Position numbers and translations under genes: made by a program. From positions 1-50,821 of the forward strand of contig NZ_JACJTQ010000040.1 in NCBI RefSeq assembly GCF_014698735.1: a DNA stretch of 50,821 bases, in the 5' to 3' direction. Within the stretch, counting starts at the first letter, position 1. Every line of letters begins with the position of its first letter. Below the pieces are notes generated by a model. The model was not told the origin of the DNA. It worked only from the letters and a program-made list of their open reading frames with translations, and made no database searches. This DNA is from Anabaena catenula FACHB-362. Lineage in GTDB: Bacteria; Cyanobacteriota; Cyanobacteriia; Cyanobacteriales; Nostocaceae. Positions 7,842 through 17,507 of the stretch are shown in pieces.

Positions 7842-9392
7842 ATGATTTTTATACTACCTTTTGTATTTGGTGCTGTAGGTCTAGCTGTTGGTGCTGTTGC
7901 AGGTGCTTTTACTTCTCATGCTGCTGGAGAAAAGGATAGACAATCTGCGAAACATCACAGGAAAGTTGCAAATGAATTAGTTGAGAAATACACGAATCTA
8001 CAAAAACAATACTATGAACTTGCTGATGAAAGTAAAAAGCAAATTGACGACTTAACTCAACAGATTGCATTAAGTGAAGTAGAAAAAAATTATTTGCGCG
8101 TGGCATTACTATTACAGCAAAATCTTATTTACTTAATGTGGGAGATTGATAGAGAACCTACAGCAGATACTTTAAACAAATTTCAAACAGCAGTAGAACA
8201 AACCAACCAAGTTCTTGAGCAACTACAAGAGGAGTTAATCATCGTTCCAAATGACTACTATGAACGTCTTTTAAAAGCAATAAAAGTCAAAGCTATAGAA
8301 GCAGAAAACACAAGCGAAAAAATACTAATTAAGAAAGCAAAACTAAATGATATTTTTTGTAAAACTATTCTCAGTGTTGATTTAGGTAGAAGTGCTATAA
8401 AAACCTGTGTGAGTCGTGAACCTGGTAATGTGGCTTTCATTCCTTCTCCTGTGAAGCAAATGTCAATAAAACAAATTCGTGGCTTGGTGTTGGAAGCCAA
8501 AGGAACTGATCCATTAATGAATTTGTGGATAGAATATCAAGATATTGGTTATGCTGTTGGTCAATTAGCAGAAGACTTTGGTGCAAATCTCGGTCTTGGC
8601 CAATCTGTATTAGAGGATGCACTTATCAAAGTGTTATCATCTGCTGGCTACTTTAAGCTTAAAGATGAAATTGCTGTTGTCCTGAGTTTACCTTTCGTTT
8701 CCTTAGAGCAGTTTGAAAATGAGAAAGCGCATTTGGATAGGTTGTTAATTGGCCTCCATGTAATGAATTTTAGAGGTGAATTAGTGTCCTTGAATATTAC
8801 TAAGGTATGGGTAATGCCAAATGGCTATGGTAGTTTACTATGGTCAGAAACTCAACCGAATAAAGTCGCAACATTTCCAGATTTTACAAAAATACCACTA
8901 GCAGTTGTTGATATTGGATATCAAACTGTTGACATGATCATGGTAGATAATTTCCGTTTTGTTAAATATCTTTCTAATAGTGAAGACTTTGGAATGAGCA
9001 AGTTTTATGAATTGATAGCCTATGAAATAGGAGGTGCTGATAGTCAGTCTTTAGCATTGATTTCTGCGGTGAATAAACCTAAAGGTGAAAGATTTTACCG
9101 TCCTAAAGGTGCAAGTAAGCCTACCAACTTAGATGATTTTATCCCCTATCTGACAGAGTACTTTTACCGTGAAAACTGCTCTCGTGTGTTAGCGTGGTTG
9201 CCAGAGCGGGTAAATGATGTGATTATTACAGGTGGTGGTGGAGATTTCTTTTGGGAAGATGTCCAACGTCTGCTCAAAGAAGCTAAAATCAATGCCTATT
9301 TAGCTGCACCTTCCCGACAAGCTAATGCTTTGGGGCAGTATATTTATGGAGAAGCGCAATTATCTGCTGCTATTCGTGATGCTAGGTCATAA
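7842..9392 (+). CDS. membrane-anchored actin-like (ParM/Alp-type) ATPase
   Basis: 516 residues in three parts. Residues 1-27 are a hydrophobic Gly/Ala-rich segment (FVFGAVGLAVGAVAGAF), a likely membrane anchor. Residues about 35-150 are a helical, coiled-coil-like region. From about residue 175 an actin/Hsp70-type fold shows phosphate-1 SVDLGRSAIKT, phosphate-2 VVDIGYQTVDM and the adenosine loop ITGGGGDFFW. The actin-like core resembles bacterial and archaeal ParM/Alp proteins, which segregate plasmids or form filaments; the N-terminal anchor is unlike ordinary ParM. The upstream partner gene has been broken by the Tn7-like insertion. A membrane-linked filament or partition role is inference. 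Confidence 0.7.
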   Translation: MIFILPFVFGAVGLAVGAVAGAFTSHAAGEKDRQSAKHHRKVANELVEKYTNLQKQYYELADESKKQIDDLTQQIALSEVEKNYLRVALLLQQNLIYLMWEIDREPTADTLNKFQTAVEQTNQVLEQLQEELIIVPNDYYERLLKAIKVKAIEAENTSEKILIKKAKLNDIFCKTILSVDLGRSAIKTCVSREPGNVAFIPSPVKQMSIKQIRGLVLEAKGTDPLMNLWIEYQDIGYAVGQLAEDFGANLGLGQSVLEDALIKVLSSAGYFKLKDEIAVVLSLPFVSLEQFENEKAHLDRLLIGLHVMNFRGELVSLNITKVWVMPNGYGSLLWSETQPNKVATFPDFTKIPLAVVDIGYQTVDMIMVDNFRFVKYLSNSEDFGMSKFYELIAYEIGGADSQSLALISAVNKPKGERFYRPKGASKPTNLDDFIPYLTEYFYRENCSRVLAWLPERVNDVIITGGGGDFFWEDVQRLLKEAKINAYLAAPSRQANALGQYIYGEAQLSAAIRDARS

Positions 9393-9442
9393 AATTAATG
9401 TTACAATAGTTGAAATAAAAACAAAATATCAGCCGATAATCT

Positions 9443-10153
9443 ATGACCATTACTAGAGAAACATTTGCATTAAAAATTCAAGAACTTGGCGAAAGTTTAT
9501 ATCTATCACATTTTCACTTAAAAATTAATGAATGGATGACACATGAATCTAACAAAAGATTACAAGAGTATCCACCCTTCTTTTATTTGTCACGCATGGC
9601 TCATTATGAAACTGGATTATTAAAACTAACTAGAGCTTATGATGATGATTTAGATAGCTTGACACTTCTAAAAGTTCTAAATATGATTGGATCTAATTAT
9701 AGATATTGGGGATGCTCAGAAACTCTTGATCATAAAATTTTAGAGGATGATAAAAAATTTGTCAGAGAGGATAATTTAGTAAAAAAGCTAAAACATTTGA
9801 GGGATAAAACTGTCGCTCATACAGATCACAGACAATTTCCTTCACGAATTGGTGATGATATAGCAAAAGTATATAAAAAATATGGAGACGATTTTTATTG
9901 GCAGCAAGGTCGTATCACTACAGAACCTATTGAACAACTACCTACTGTGGAAAGAAATATAATTTTAAACCAAATAAGTCAAGAAGTGTTTGAAGTTGTT
10001 AATCACCAGGAAAATAAAATTTTAGATAAGGATATACCTGCTTTTAGTGAATTATATCAACTAACAACTCAAGGTGTTATAATTTGTAATAGATATATGC
10101 AAAAATTATCTATGCCTCCGATAGAGCTAAAACTAGAAGGGATAAACTTTTAA
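9443..10153 (+). CDS. HEPN/AbiU2-like protein
   Basis: 236 residues, mostly helical, without signal peptide. The segment LRDKTVAHTDH contains the R-x(4-6)-H signature of HEPN ribonucleases, in the arrangement seen in AbiU2-like proteins. HEPN proteins often act as RNA-cleaving toxins or phage-defence effectors. No nucleotidyltransferase partner is adjacent. A second protein with the same type of motif lies at 38335-39066. The N-terminal region has repeated aromatic and charged helices. The assignment rests on the motif and overall helix content. Confidence 0.5.
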   Translation: MTITRETFALKIQELGESLYLSHFHLKINEWMTHESNKRLQEYPPFFYLSRMAHYETGLLKLTRAYDDDLDSLTLLKVLNMIGSNYRYWGCSETLDHKILEDDKKFVREDNLVKKLKHLRDKTVAHTDHRQFPSRIGDDIAKVYKKYGDDFYWQQGRITTEPIEQLPTVERNIILNQISQEVFEVVNHQENKILDKDIPAFSELYQLTTQGVIICNRYMQKLSMPPIELKLEGINF

Positions 10154-10200
10154 AAATAAATTTTTATTTAGATATTTCAAAGCGAAAATACTATCTATCC

Positions 10201-10420
10201 CAACTTAATATCTTCCCACAATGGGGGATTTATGAGGGCAATGTTCAAAAAACACCACCATGAACACGCCCAATTATAGCTTATTACTGCAAAGCCTTTT
10301 GACACTACCTACCACACCCATTCCAGAAAATTCACCATCAAATCACCATCCCCCCAGAACCAACAGATATCACCGAATTTCTAGGTGAAGAATTACTCTG
10401 GCAACAAACAATTCCCGACA
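10201..10420 (+). pseudogene. duplicated 5' fragment of the downstream helicase gene
   Basis: This 220-bp stretch repeats 11825-12044 at roughly 85% identity by eye, covering the leader and first codons of the helicase gene. An ATG at 10260 begins MNTPNYSLLLQSL, as in the intact gene. An extra C in a run of C (about 10352) shifts the frame and the copy stops at 10386-10388. The two copies flank a two-gene PIN-domain module in direct orientation. The repeat could record insertion of that module or a tandem duplication followed by decay. Confidence 0.75.
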
Positions 10421-10488
10421 CAGATAAATATGTATTAAAATAGAAAACAATAGCTAATTAAAAACTCAAAAATTATTGAATAAAAACA

Positions 10489-10899
10489 ATGAATATTGAG
10501 CAGACAGTCTTAGAAATTTCAGGAGTAGAAATCACCAAATCTATCTTAATAGATTTACAAAAACTCTCCTCTTGCTCTGGAGAACCAATAGCATCTGTCT
10601 ATGCAGATAACCTACTGCGTACCATGCGTGTTATGCGCGATAAATTACCTTTTGACCCCTATACGGAAGTGGTAATGGCATTACATGATGCACTGGCATA
10701 TTCTAACCGTTGGATTGACTATAATGCTAGTCAATACCAGGGCGTTTGTGAATTACTTACATCTCTAGTAAATCAAGAAGCAATCAACAATTCATCAGTT
10801 GAAACAGCAATTTTAACTCTAGAAAACTTAGGCTTTGATACCCTACCATTCGGAGTCAAACTTGATGAAAGCCTGGATATCCATAAAGACGAAGAATAA
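10489..10899 (+). CDS. hypothetical protein, possible antitoxin of the PIN module
   Basis: 136 residues, acidic and helical, with no family I can name. It ends 6 nt before the following PIN-like gene and is almost certainly cotranscribed with it. By position and size it could be the antitoxin or regulator of that nuclease, but I see no classical DNA-binding motif. The pair is the whole content between the two direct copies of the helicase 5' region. Confidence 0.55.
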   Translation: MNIEQTVLEISGVEITKSILIDLQKLSSCSGEPIASVYADNLLRTMRVMRDKLPFDPYTEVVMALHDALAYSNRWIDYNASQYQGVCELLTSLVNQEAINNSSVETAILTLENLGFDTLPFGVKLDESLDIHKDEE

Positions 10900-10905
10900 T
10901 ACAAA

Positions 10906-11757
10906 ATGGATGATAAATCTATTCCTCAACACTTTCTAGATACCTCAGTTTTACGTTCTCTGCTACTTGGTACGCAAGTCTATAAGCAGTATTTTGAATC
11001 TCAATTTACTGACCAACCGCTTTATATTTCTAATTACGTGCAGATGGAAATGAGACGCAGTTATCTAATTAATCTTATTTCCTTCTACTTTGTGCTGCGC
11101 CTAGAAACTATTAATAATATTGGTGATGCAATTGCACTGTGGAGTAATAGATTTAAAACCAGCGAACTTAAAGCTATTTTACAACTTATTCCCCAACTTT
11201 TTAGCACCCACCAACTCAACTTTAGTAGTCCCCAAGATAAAGAAAAAGCTATCTCTATTTTAGGAATTTATATCAAACGTTTTGAACTTCTACTCAGAAA
11301 AAAGTTTAATAATACCAATACAGATTCTACCACCTGTACCCGCGCCCTTGTACCCCTTACCCTTGACTTACAAAATCTGGCGGCTGGATTAAAACAGTTT
11401 GCTGATGAATTTGGAGATGTAAAGAACTGTCGCAGCAAATGTCAGATTGACCAATTTCTCTTAGTACAATACCGTGCAGAAATTGAGCAATTAATTCAAA
11501 TTGCTGCTCAACTACCCAAAAACTCAAATACTAGAGGATTTATTAATATTGCCAATAATTTAAAAGAAATATTAGCTCAAGGAGCAACAGCCTGTGACTG
11601 CAAACGTTGTGAAAAGATTGGAGATGCTGTCATTGCTTTAAATGCACCCCGAAATATGCAACTAGAACATACTGATAATTCCTTTGACTATTTATGTCCA
11701 ACAATTAATCAACCCCATTACAAACATCCTTCAGAGAGTAAAATATTTGCCAGATGA
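10906..11757 (+). CDS. PIN-like nuclease domain protein
   Basis: 283 residues. HFLDTSVLRSLL near the N-terminus gives the first conserved Asp of a PIN domain. Near the C-terminus IGDAVIALNAP and HTDNSFDYLC supply further acidic residues of the pattern expected for the metal site. A roughly 170-residue helical insertion with four Cys (CRSKC, CDCKRC) separates these parts, so it is larger than VapC toxins (about 130 residues). PIN domains cut RNA, often tRNA or rRNA. Paired with the upstream small gene, it may be a toxin or defence nuclease. Confidence 0.55.
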   Translation: MDDKSIPQHFLDTSVLRSLLLGTQVYKQYFESQFTDQPLYISNYVQMEMRRSYLINLISFYFVLRLETINNIGDAIALWSNRFKTSELKAILQLIPQLFSTHQLNFSSPQDKEKAISILGIYIKRFELLLRKKFNNTNTDSTTCTRALVPLTLDLQNLAAGLKQFADEFGDVKNCRSKCQIDQFLLVQYRAEIEQLIQIAAQLPKNSNTRGFINIANNLKEILAQGATACDCKRCEKIGDAVIALNAPRNMQLEHTDNSFDYLCPTINQPHYKHPSESKIFAR

Positions 11758-11824
11758 TAATTTTCTAGTAAATTACTATGGCATTTATCAAAAATAACTT
11801 TGTAAATTCGGAGTTTACTTTTGT

Positions 11825-12044
11825 CAACTTAATATCTTCCCCCAATGGGGGATTTATGAGGGCAATGTTCAAAAAACACCACCATGAACACGCCCAACTA
11901 CAGCTTATTACTACAAAGCCTGTGGACACCACCTACCACACCCATTGCCGAAAATTCCTCCTCAAATAATCATCCCCCAGAACCAACAGAAATCACCGAA
12001 TTTCTAGCAGAAGAATTACTCTATCAACAAATAATTCCTGCCAC
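11825..12044 (+). repeat. intact copy of the 220-bp direct repeat
   Basis: Leader and first 54 codons of the helicase gene, repeated in decayed form at 10201-10420. It includes the leader word CAACTTAATATCTTCCC and the start codon at 11884. Confidence 0.75.
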
Positions 12045-14616
12045 CGAACCTAACCTCAAAACCATCCCCAAAGACCTACCAAAACAACTAATAAAAGCCC
12101 TACAATCATTAGGAATCACCCAACTTTACTCCCATCAAATCAAAGCCTTACAAGCAATTAGAACAGGTAAAAGTTTCATCCTCACTTCCCCTACAGCCAG
12201 TGGTAAAACCCTCAGCACATACCCCGGCATTATCGAAGGTTGCATCAATCAACAACACAGAGCCTTAGCATTTTATGGACTGCGAGCTTTAGCACTCGAC
12301 CAATTCCATAAAATCTCACAACTCCTTTCTACCATACCCCCAAAATATCGCCCAGTTTTAGCAATGATCACAGGAGATGTTAAATCAGCAGAAAGAGAAC
12401 AAATTCTAGCAAGTGAACCCCATATATTAGGTGTCACTCCCGAATTAATTCATTTCCAACTCAAACAAGTTTGGAAATCACCAAATTGGGCAAACTTTTA
12501 TCAACGATTGCGCTACATCTTAATTGATGAAGCACACACCCTTTCCGGTAGCTATGGCGCAAATATGGCTTGGTTAATTCGCCGTATTAAACTAGCAGTA
12601 GATCATTACGGTGGTGACTCCCAAAACCTGCAATTTATCTTCCTGAGTGCTACTTGTGGAAATCCTAAACAATTAGCTTTGAAAATCTCCGGTTTAAAAC
12701 CCACTAAACTCAACCCCAAACCCTTAATTTGGATTCGTAAAAGTGGCGCAGCTTCACCACCCAGACAAGTAATTGTCACCCAACCAAGTTATAATTTAAC
12801 TGCGGACACAGCCCGGATAATTCAATTTTTACTCAATCAAAATAAATCAGGAATCGCCTTTTGTAACTCCCGGCGCAGTGTGCGAGAAGTCACAGAACTG
12901 TTAAAATCAAACCAAGTCACCGCATTTTACAGTGGTATTACTGCCGAGCGTCGAGCCGAAGTAGTTAATCAACTTCAGTCTGGTATAATCAAGTGGATAA
13001 TTGCCACAGAAGCCTTAGAAGCAGGAATAGATTTACCAGAATTAGAATGTTGTGTTTTACGTGGCTGGCCTGGTTCTAAAATGGCATATCAGCAACGCAG
13101 TGGTCGAGCCGGACGTTCTCAACCAGGACTCACAGTGCTGCTTCCCAATGCTTTCAACCCCATTGACTGTTATGTAGCAGAACATCCAGAAATGCTGGTA
13201 TCTGGAGAATCTGAAGAAGTGTTTTTTAATGATGAATATCCCATCTTTGCCGCCAAACATTTGATGTGTGCAGCCGCAGAAACAGGCATTCCCACTAACA
13301 AAATTAAACACTATTTTGGTGCAGCCGCTTTTGATGTTGCCAAACTGTTATTAGCCCAAGGACATTTACACAAAGGTCGTAATGGTTTATGGGCTAAAGG
13401 TTATCCTCATAAAGATGTTAATTTTCGGGGTGGTTTATCGCAAACAACTATCAAATTAGTAGATGCAATTTCTGGGGAAGAATTAGAGGAAATATCTGAA
13501 GATATCGCTTATCGAGAAGTGCATCCCCAAGCCATTTATAAACGCCAAGATACTAAGGGACAAATGCTGACTTATCAATGTATTTCTCTCGACCTTAACA
13601 GTAAACGAGCGATTTTAAAACAAACAACAGATAAGGCAATTTTTACAGTTGCAACTACGGTATCACAAACCAGTAGTTTAACTGTGTTAACTGACCCAGT
13701 GCATTTACCATTACTGTTTTCTCCAGATGGTATAGAAGAAAAGAAACAGGGGGAACAGGAACAGAAAATAAAGGGGAAAGTTTCGCACAAGACTGACATC
13801 GTAGTCAGAGGAAAATCTGTGAAGGAGGAAGAGGAACAGAGAATAAAGGATAAAATTTCGCACCCTGCAACTCTGTCTAAAGTTGAAGAATGTCAGGAAT
13901 ACTTAACCCTAGAACTGAGTTTTGGTGAAGTTAAACACATTACTAGTGGTTACAGTTTAATGACGCAAATTTACGAGCAGACTTGTTTGAATAAACGCTG
14001 TCTCAACTATAAAGAACCCTTACCTCAACAACCGCGTTGTCCCCTATGTCGTAAACTCACCCGCAAAGCTGTAATTGTCAAAACCCTGTCAGAAGCCAAG
14101 TTTGAACAGCCTTTTCGCACCCAGTTTTCCGCCCCTATGGTAAAAGTAACAATTAACTCAAGTGCGCGAGAATACATCCAACAGTTTGCTAAAGAAACTA
14201 GAACCAGTTTAACTCGCAGTAAAGAACCGATACCTTCTGGTTATCAACAGTTGTGGGAATATTCCAGTCCCTTCATTGCTATGCACAGCTTTGGACATCA
14301 AATTATGAGAGCATTACAGCTTGTAGCTAGAGTTGACCCCAAACAGGTGAATTTTACAGTGGTGAAGGAGTTAGAGGAAAATAACAATTACACTGGTTAC
14401 TTCTATGATACCAGTGATGGTGGCAATGGTGCGGCTGAAGCTGTGTTTAAACATTTGCCAAAACTTGCGGAGGTTGGTAGGGTAATGGCACGAGATTGTA
14501 ATTGTCATACTGGCTGTGCGAAGTGCCTAATTCAATATGGCTGTCCTGATGGGAATACTGCTTTATTGAAGCAACTGGGGTTGGTGTTGTTGGATGCGAT
14601 CGCTATAGCTAAATAA
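11884..14616 (+). CDS. DEAH-box superfamily 2 helicase with DUF1998 C-terminus (YprA/MrfA-like)
   Basis: 910 residues. Motif I is TSPTASGKT at about residue 100, motif II DEAH at about 214, motif III SAT at about 257 and motif VI QRSGRAGR at about 403. The C-terminal half carries a Cys cluster (CLNKRCLNY...PRCPLC) and a second one (CNCHTGCAKC) typical of DUF1998. Relatives act in DNA repair (MrfA) or in defence (DrmA-type helicases). The ATG at 11884 is supported by the repeated copy of its start. Around 13735-13860 a Lys/Glu-rich stretch includes a tandemly duplicated motif (EEQRIKDKIS resembling EQEQKIKGKVS), a linker expansion. No DISARM genes are adjacent. Confidence 0.88.
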   Translation: MNTPNYSLLLQSLWTPPTTPIAENSSSNNHPPEPTEITEFLAEELLYQQIIPATEPNLKTIPKDLPKQLIKALQSLGITQLYSHQIKALQAIRTGKSFILTSPTASGKTLSTYPGIIEGCINQQHRALAFYGLRALALDQFHKISQLLSTIPPKYRPVLAMITGDVKSAEREQILASEPHILGVTPELIHFQLKQVWKSPNWANFYQRLRYILIDEAHTLSGSYGANMAWLIRRIKLAVDHYGGDSQNLQFIFLSATCGNPKQLALKISGLKPTKLNPKPLIWIRKSGAASPPRQVIVTQPSYNLTADTARIIQFLLNQNKSGIAFCNSRRSVREVTELLKSNQVTAFYSGITAERRAEVVNQLQSGIIKWIIATEALEAGIDLPELECCVLRGWPGSKMAYQQRSGRAGRSQPGLTVLLPNAFNPIDCYVAEHPEMLVSGESEEVFFNDEYPIFAAKHLMCAAAETGIPTNKIKHYFGAAAFDVAKLLLAQGHLHKGRNGLWAKGYPHKDVNFRGGLSQTTIKLVDAISGEELEEISEDIAYREVHPQAIYKRQDTKGQMLTYQCISLDLNSKRAILKQTTDKAIFTVATTVSQTSSLTVLTDPVHLPLLFSPDGIEEKKQGEQEQKIKGKVSHKTDIVVRGKSVKEEEEQRIKDKISHPATLSKVEECQEYLTLELSFGEVKHITSGYSLMTQIYEQTCLNKRCLNYKEPLPQQPRCPLCRKLTRKAVIVKTLSEAKFEQPFRTQFSAPMVKVTINSSAREYIQQFAKETRTSLTRSKEPIPSGYQQLWEYSSPFIAMHSFGHQIMRALQLVARVDPKQVNFTVVKELEENNNYTGYFYDTSDGGNGAAEAVFKHLPKLAEVGRVMARDCNCHTGCAKCLIQYGCPDGNTALLKQLGLVLLDAIAIAK

Positions 14617-14762
14617 TTAAGAATAGCAAGTAAAGGGTTAATAAACAGCTTTATTCGTCTTGATTAAACTGGGGTAATAGATTAGCAAAATAACAAAGTT
14701 TGTTATTTTCTGTTATTCCCAGTAGAATGATTAGTGGAAGCCTTTTTAGATAGAGGTTGTAA

Positions 14763-15020
14763 ATGAACGTTTCTCTAACCACCGAACTAGAAAAGTGGGT
14801 ACATTCTAAAGTAGAAAGCGGTATGTATACTTCCGCCAGTGAAGTAATTCGGGAAGGACTGCGGCTACTCAAAGAACAAGATGCCCTGAAAGGAATACGT
14901 CTTGCTGAGTTACGACGAGAAATTCAACAAGGTATTGATAGCGGAGAATCTACACCCTTAAACATGAGTGAAATCATTGCCAAAGCAAAACAACAGCGGC
15001 AGGAGAAACAGTCTCAATAA
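14763..15020 (+). CDS. parD: ParD-like antitoxin
   Basis: 85 residues. The N-terminal ribbon-helix-helix (MNVSLTTELEKWVHSKV...SASEVIREGLRLL) is typical of ParD. This half binds the operator, while the acidic C-terminal half wraps the toxin. Its last base overlaps the start of the toxin gene (TAATGG), the usual coupled arrangement. The operon is probably autorepressed by the ParDE complex. Confidence 0.85.
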   Translation: MNVSLTTELEKWVHSKVESGMYTSASEVIREGLRLLKEQDALKGIRLAELRREIQQGIDSGESTPLNMSEIIAKAKQQRQEKQSQ

Positions 15021-15328
15021 TGGCAATTATTCTGAAGAAACCCCTTGCCGAAGCTGATTTATTAGATACTTGGGATTTCATAGCTAATGAAAGCCTTGAA
15101 AAAGCAGATAGTTTCTTACAAAAGATAGAAAACAAACTCAAAATTCTGGCAGAAAATCCTGGTATGGGCAGAAAACGTGATGAATTACTGCCAGGTTTAC
15201 GGAGTTTTCCTGTAGGGAGTTATCTGATTTTTTACTACCCCCTCAACCAAGGAATTGAAGTTATCCGTGTATTTCACGGGGCAAGAGATATCCCTAGCTT
15301 TTTTGAGGATTCCTTAGAAAATAAATAA
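15020..15328 (+). CDS. parE: ParE/RelE-fold toxin
   Basis: 102 residues, normal for ParE. Matching features are PLAEADLLDTWDFI at the start, ENPGMGRKRDELLPGLRSFPVGSYLIFY in the centre and EVIRVFHGARDI at the end, the conserved family pattern. Chromosomal and plasmid ParE toxins usually act on DNA gyrase. The pair stabilises plasmids by killing cells that lose it. Confidence 0.88.
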   Translation: MAIILKKPLAEADLLDTWDFIANESLEKADSFLQKIENKLKILAENPGMGRKRDELLPGLRSFPVGSYLIFYYPLNQGIEVIRVFHGARDIPSFFEDSLENK

Positions 15329-15424
15329 ATTGCCTGAAAAGTAAAATAATGTAATTACAATTAATACTATAAAAGACAATAGCAGCTAACCGCTGCCTGG
15401 GAGAGATGCAATTTTCTCCCAATT

Positions 15425-16084
15425 ATGCCAATAATTAATCTGGCTGATATTCAACAAATTAAGAAAACACAGCAACAACTTTTATTCCCTTATCAAAAAC
15501 ATCATTCAAATCACTCTCCTGTTGATTCTATTATTGCAGATAACTTCCATTTGCTGATGAAACAATTATTTTTACAACTCCCTGTAGAACCTTTATTAAA
15601 TGCCCATCCTCAAATTGCTCAATGGGTTGCTCAAGTACAGGAACTTGTACCAGAAATCTTTCAATCTCGCAAAAAGTTATTAGTTGATAACCCAGTCATT
15701 GCCCCCCTAATGATTAATAACGATAATTACTTTATTCAAGTCACCACAAATATAGCATTTAAACAAGGTATCCCCAGACTTTATGAATGGGCTGTGCGTC
15801 ATCCTCAGTTAAGCTGGCAAGACCGAGTAAAGTTGTGGACTACGACCGTTCAATACTCAGTTATTCCTAACCGAATGCAGCTTGTGATTTTAGCATTAGA
15901 CCCTGTGAAACCACCCCAAAGATTAAATATACGTTGGCATAAAAAGTATCATCGGCAGACTGAAAGATGGTTAATTAAACTCCTGAATCAACCTCAAGAA
16001 AATGATGCCCAATCAAATCAAATAAATCAGGAAATAACGTCATCAATGATAAATTTAGACAATATTTCTGAAGTCAGTATTTAA
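15425..16084 (+). CDS. hypothetical protein
   Basis: 219 residues with no family I recognise. The sequence is soluble, rich in Gln, Leu and Trp, with a well-packed middle (RLYEWAVRHPQLSWQDRVKLW, residues about 118-137) and a basic segment (IRWHKKYHRQTERWLIKLL) that could bind nucleic acid. ATG 15425 follows a leader with a short hairpin (AACCGCTGCCTGGGAGA). It stands alone between ParDE and a convergent SDR gene. Confidence 0.5.
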   Translation: MPIINLADIQQIKKTQQQLLFPYQKHHSNHSPVDSIIADNFHLLMKQLFLQLPVEPLLNAHPQIAQWVAQVQELVPEIFQSRKKLLVDNPVIAPLMINNDNYFIQVTTNIAFKQGIPRLYEWAVRHPQLSWQDRVKLWTTTVQYSVIPNRMQLVILALDPVKPPQRLNIRWHKKYHRQTERWLIKLLNQPQENDAQSNQINQEITSSMINLDNISEVSI

Positions 16085-16120
16085 GAGGCTAATACCTCAG
16101 TCATTAGCTAAAATTGATGA

Positions 16121-16213
16121 TATAGCCGTGGACAGGGTGGTTAGGACATCAATTGATAATGAAACTCCCACTACAAGAGGGTTTAACTCCTGACTCCTGA
16201 CTCCTGACTCCTG
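16121..16213. repeat. dispersed repeat end plus heptamer tandem repeat
   Basis: From 16121 lies a copy of a dispersed sequence, TATAGCnnTGGACAG followed by TTAGGACAT, also seen at about 17440, 24439 and 33620. At 16186-16213 there are four tandem copies of ACTCCTG, a short tandem repeat type well known in Nostoc. Just upstream (16083-16110) GAGGCTAATACCTCAGTCATTAG resembles a hairpin repeated at about 23022. Confidence 0.6.
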
Positions 16214-16295
16214 CTATAATTAGGGCATCACCGTAGTTGGGTAGCAATATAAACCTGCGACCTGAACATGGTCATGCCATTCTGTCCCAAGTAAT

Positions 16296-17153
16296 CTACA
16301 AACCCATTGAGTATAAAATTAACCGATCATGCAGATGATCCGGCAAAATATGCTTCAGTATCGCTCCGATTTTGGCATCTTTGCCAACAAGATAGCGTGT
16401 CTTTGGCTGCTTTGCAGTCAGCGCATGGACAACAGCCTGAGCGACAATATCCGCAGAAATTCCCCCAGATGCGAGAATCTGCATTTTCTTACGGACAATA
16501 TTCATAGCCTGACCATAGAGATTTTGTGCCGATTGCGGGAGATTATCCTGTGCTATTTCCGATTGACTTAAGGACTTTTCCCAGATTGGAGTAGCGATCG
16601 CACCAGGTTCGATAATGGAAACCGAGATTCCCCAAGGTCGTAATTCCATCCGCATCACATCAGTGAGTGCAACGAGGGCAAATTTTGAGGCATTGTAAGC
16701 TCCCAAGTACGGAGTCGGACTTCTACCAGCAATAGAACCCATATTGACAATTCGACCGCGACTTTGGCGTAATAGACCGAGGAATGCTTGTGTTACAGCT
16801 AATTGACCAGTGACATTAACCAGCATTTGTTGTTGAAAGTCAGCGATCTCTAATAATTCTAAAGGTCCAGGGACGGCAATTCCGGCATTATTCACTAAAC
16901 CTAAAATTCCAGCACCACCCACTGCATTTGTGACCGTATCAACCGCAGATGCGATAGACTCAGCATCAGTCACATCTAAAAAAATCGGTATCAGCCTTTG
17001 AGACCCTTTCTGTTTAAGTGTTTGAGCATCCACCTCTTGACGTACACCAGCAAAAACAGAGAAGCCCAACTGGTCTAAAAGCAAAGCACAGGCTTGGCCA
17101 ATTCCTGTTGAAGCTCCTGTAACCACTACTGTATTTTGATTTTCTGCAACCAT
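16296..17153 (-). CDS. short-chain dehydrogenase/reductase
   Basis: 285 residues, classical SDR. The cofactor-binding motif is TGASTGIGQA at about residues 12-21, with NNAG at about 88-91, the catalytic Ser in MGSIAG and the Y-x3-K pair in YNASKFAL. These enzymes are NAD(P)-dependent oxidoreductases, and the substrate cannot be read from the sequence. It is one of the few metabolic genes in the window and has no operon partner. Confidence 0.88.
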   Translation of the reverse strand: MVAENQNTVVVTGASTGIGQACALLLDQLGFSVFAGVRQEVDAQTLKQKGSQRLIPIFLDVTDAESIASAVDTVTNAVGGAGILGLVNNAGIAVPGPLELLEIADFQQQMLVNVTGQLAVTQAFLGLLRQSRGRIVNMGSIAGRSPTPYLGAYNASKFALVALTDVMRMELRPWGISVSIIEPGAIATPIWEKSLSQSEIAQDNLPQSAQNLYGQAMNIVRKKMQILASGGISADIVAQAVVHALTAKQPKTRYLVGKDAKIGAILKHILPDHLHDRLILYSMGL

Positions 17154-17439
17154 GAATTTTCTGTGATGATGAAACTACTGCAATTACAAATTAGTAGCAA
17201 TTCTTTTAAGTGCCAGCACGTCGCTATGTATGGATGCCACCTTGATCAACCGGATTTTAAAAACTGAGTAATATGTTTTAATTTACTCATCGCTACTAGC
17301 CGCAAAGACCTAAATTATTGGTTTCACCGGACAGAACCATTTTTAGGTTAGACATTGCCTATCAGATGGCTTACTAATAAATTATGCAAATGAAAGCTCG
17401 AAAAACCGGACAGAAAAGCAACAGCATCTTTAACAAGAT

Positions 17440-17490
17440 TTATAGCAATGGACAGAATGCTTAGGACATTAATTGTTAATGAAACTCTCG
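17440..17490. repeat. copy of the TTAGGACAT dispersed repeat
   Basis: TATAGCAATGGACAG...TTAGGACATTAATTGTTAATGAAACTC closely matches 16121-16171 in the same orientation. Only one end is seen here. The complete inverted-repeat form at 24439-24533 suggests remains of a miniature transposable element. Confidence 0.55.
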
Positions 17491-17507
17491 TAAAAACCAT
17501 CAACTTC

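Noticed and set aside
16186-16213. A possible CRISPR-like array in the tandem ACTCCTG repeats
   Set aside because: The units are contiguous 7-mers with no spacers, a typical Nostoc short tandem repeat.
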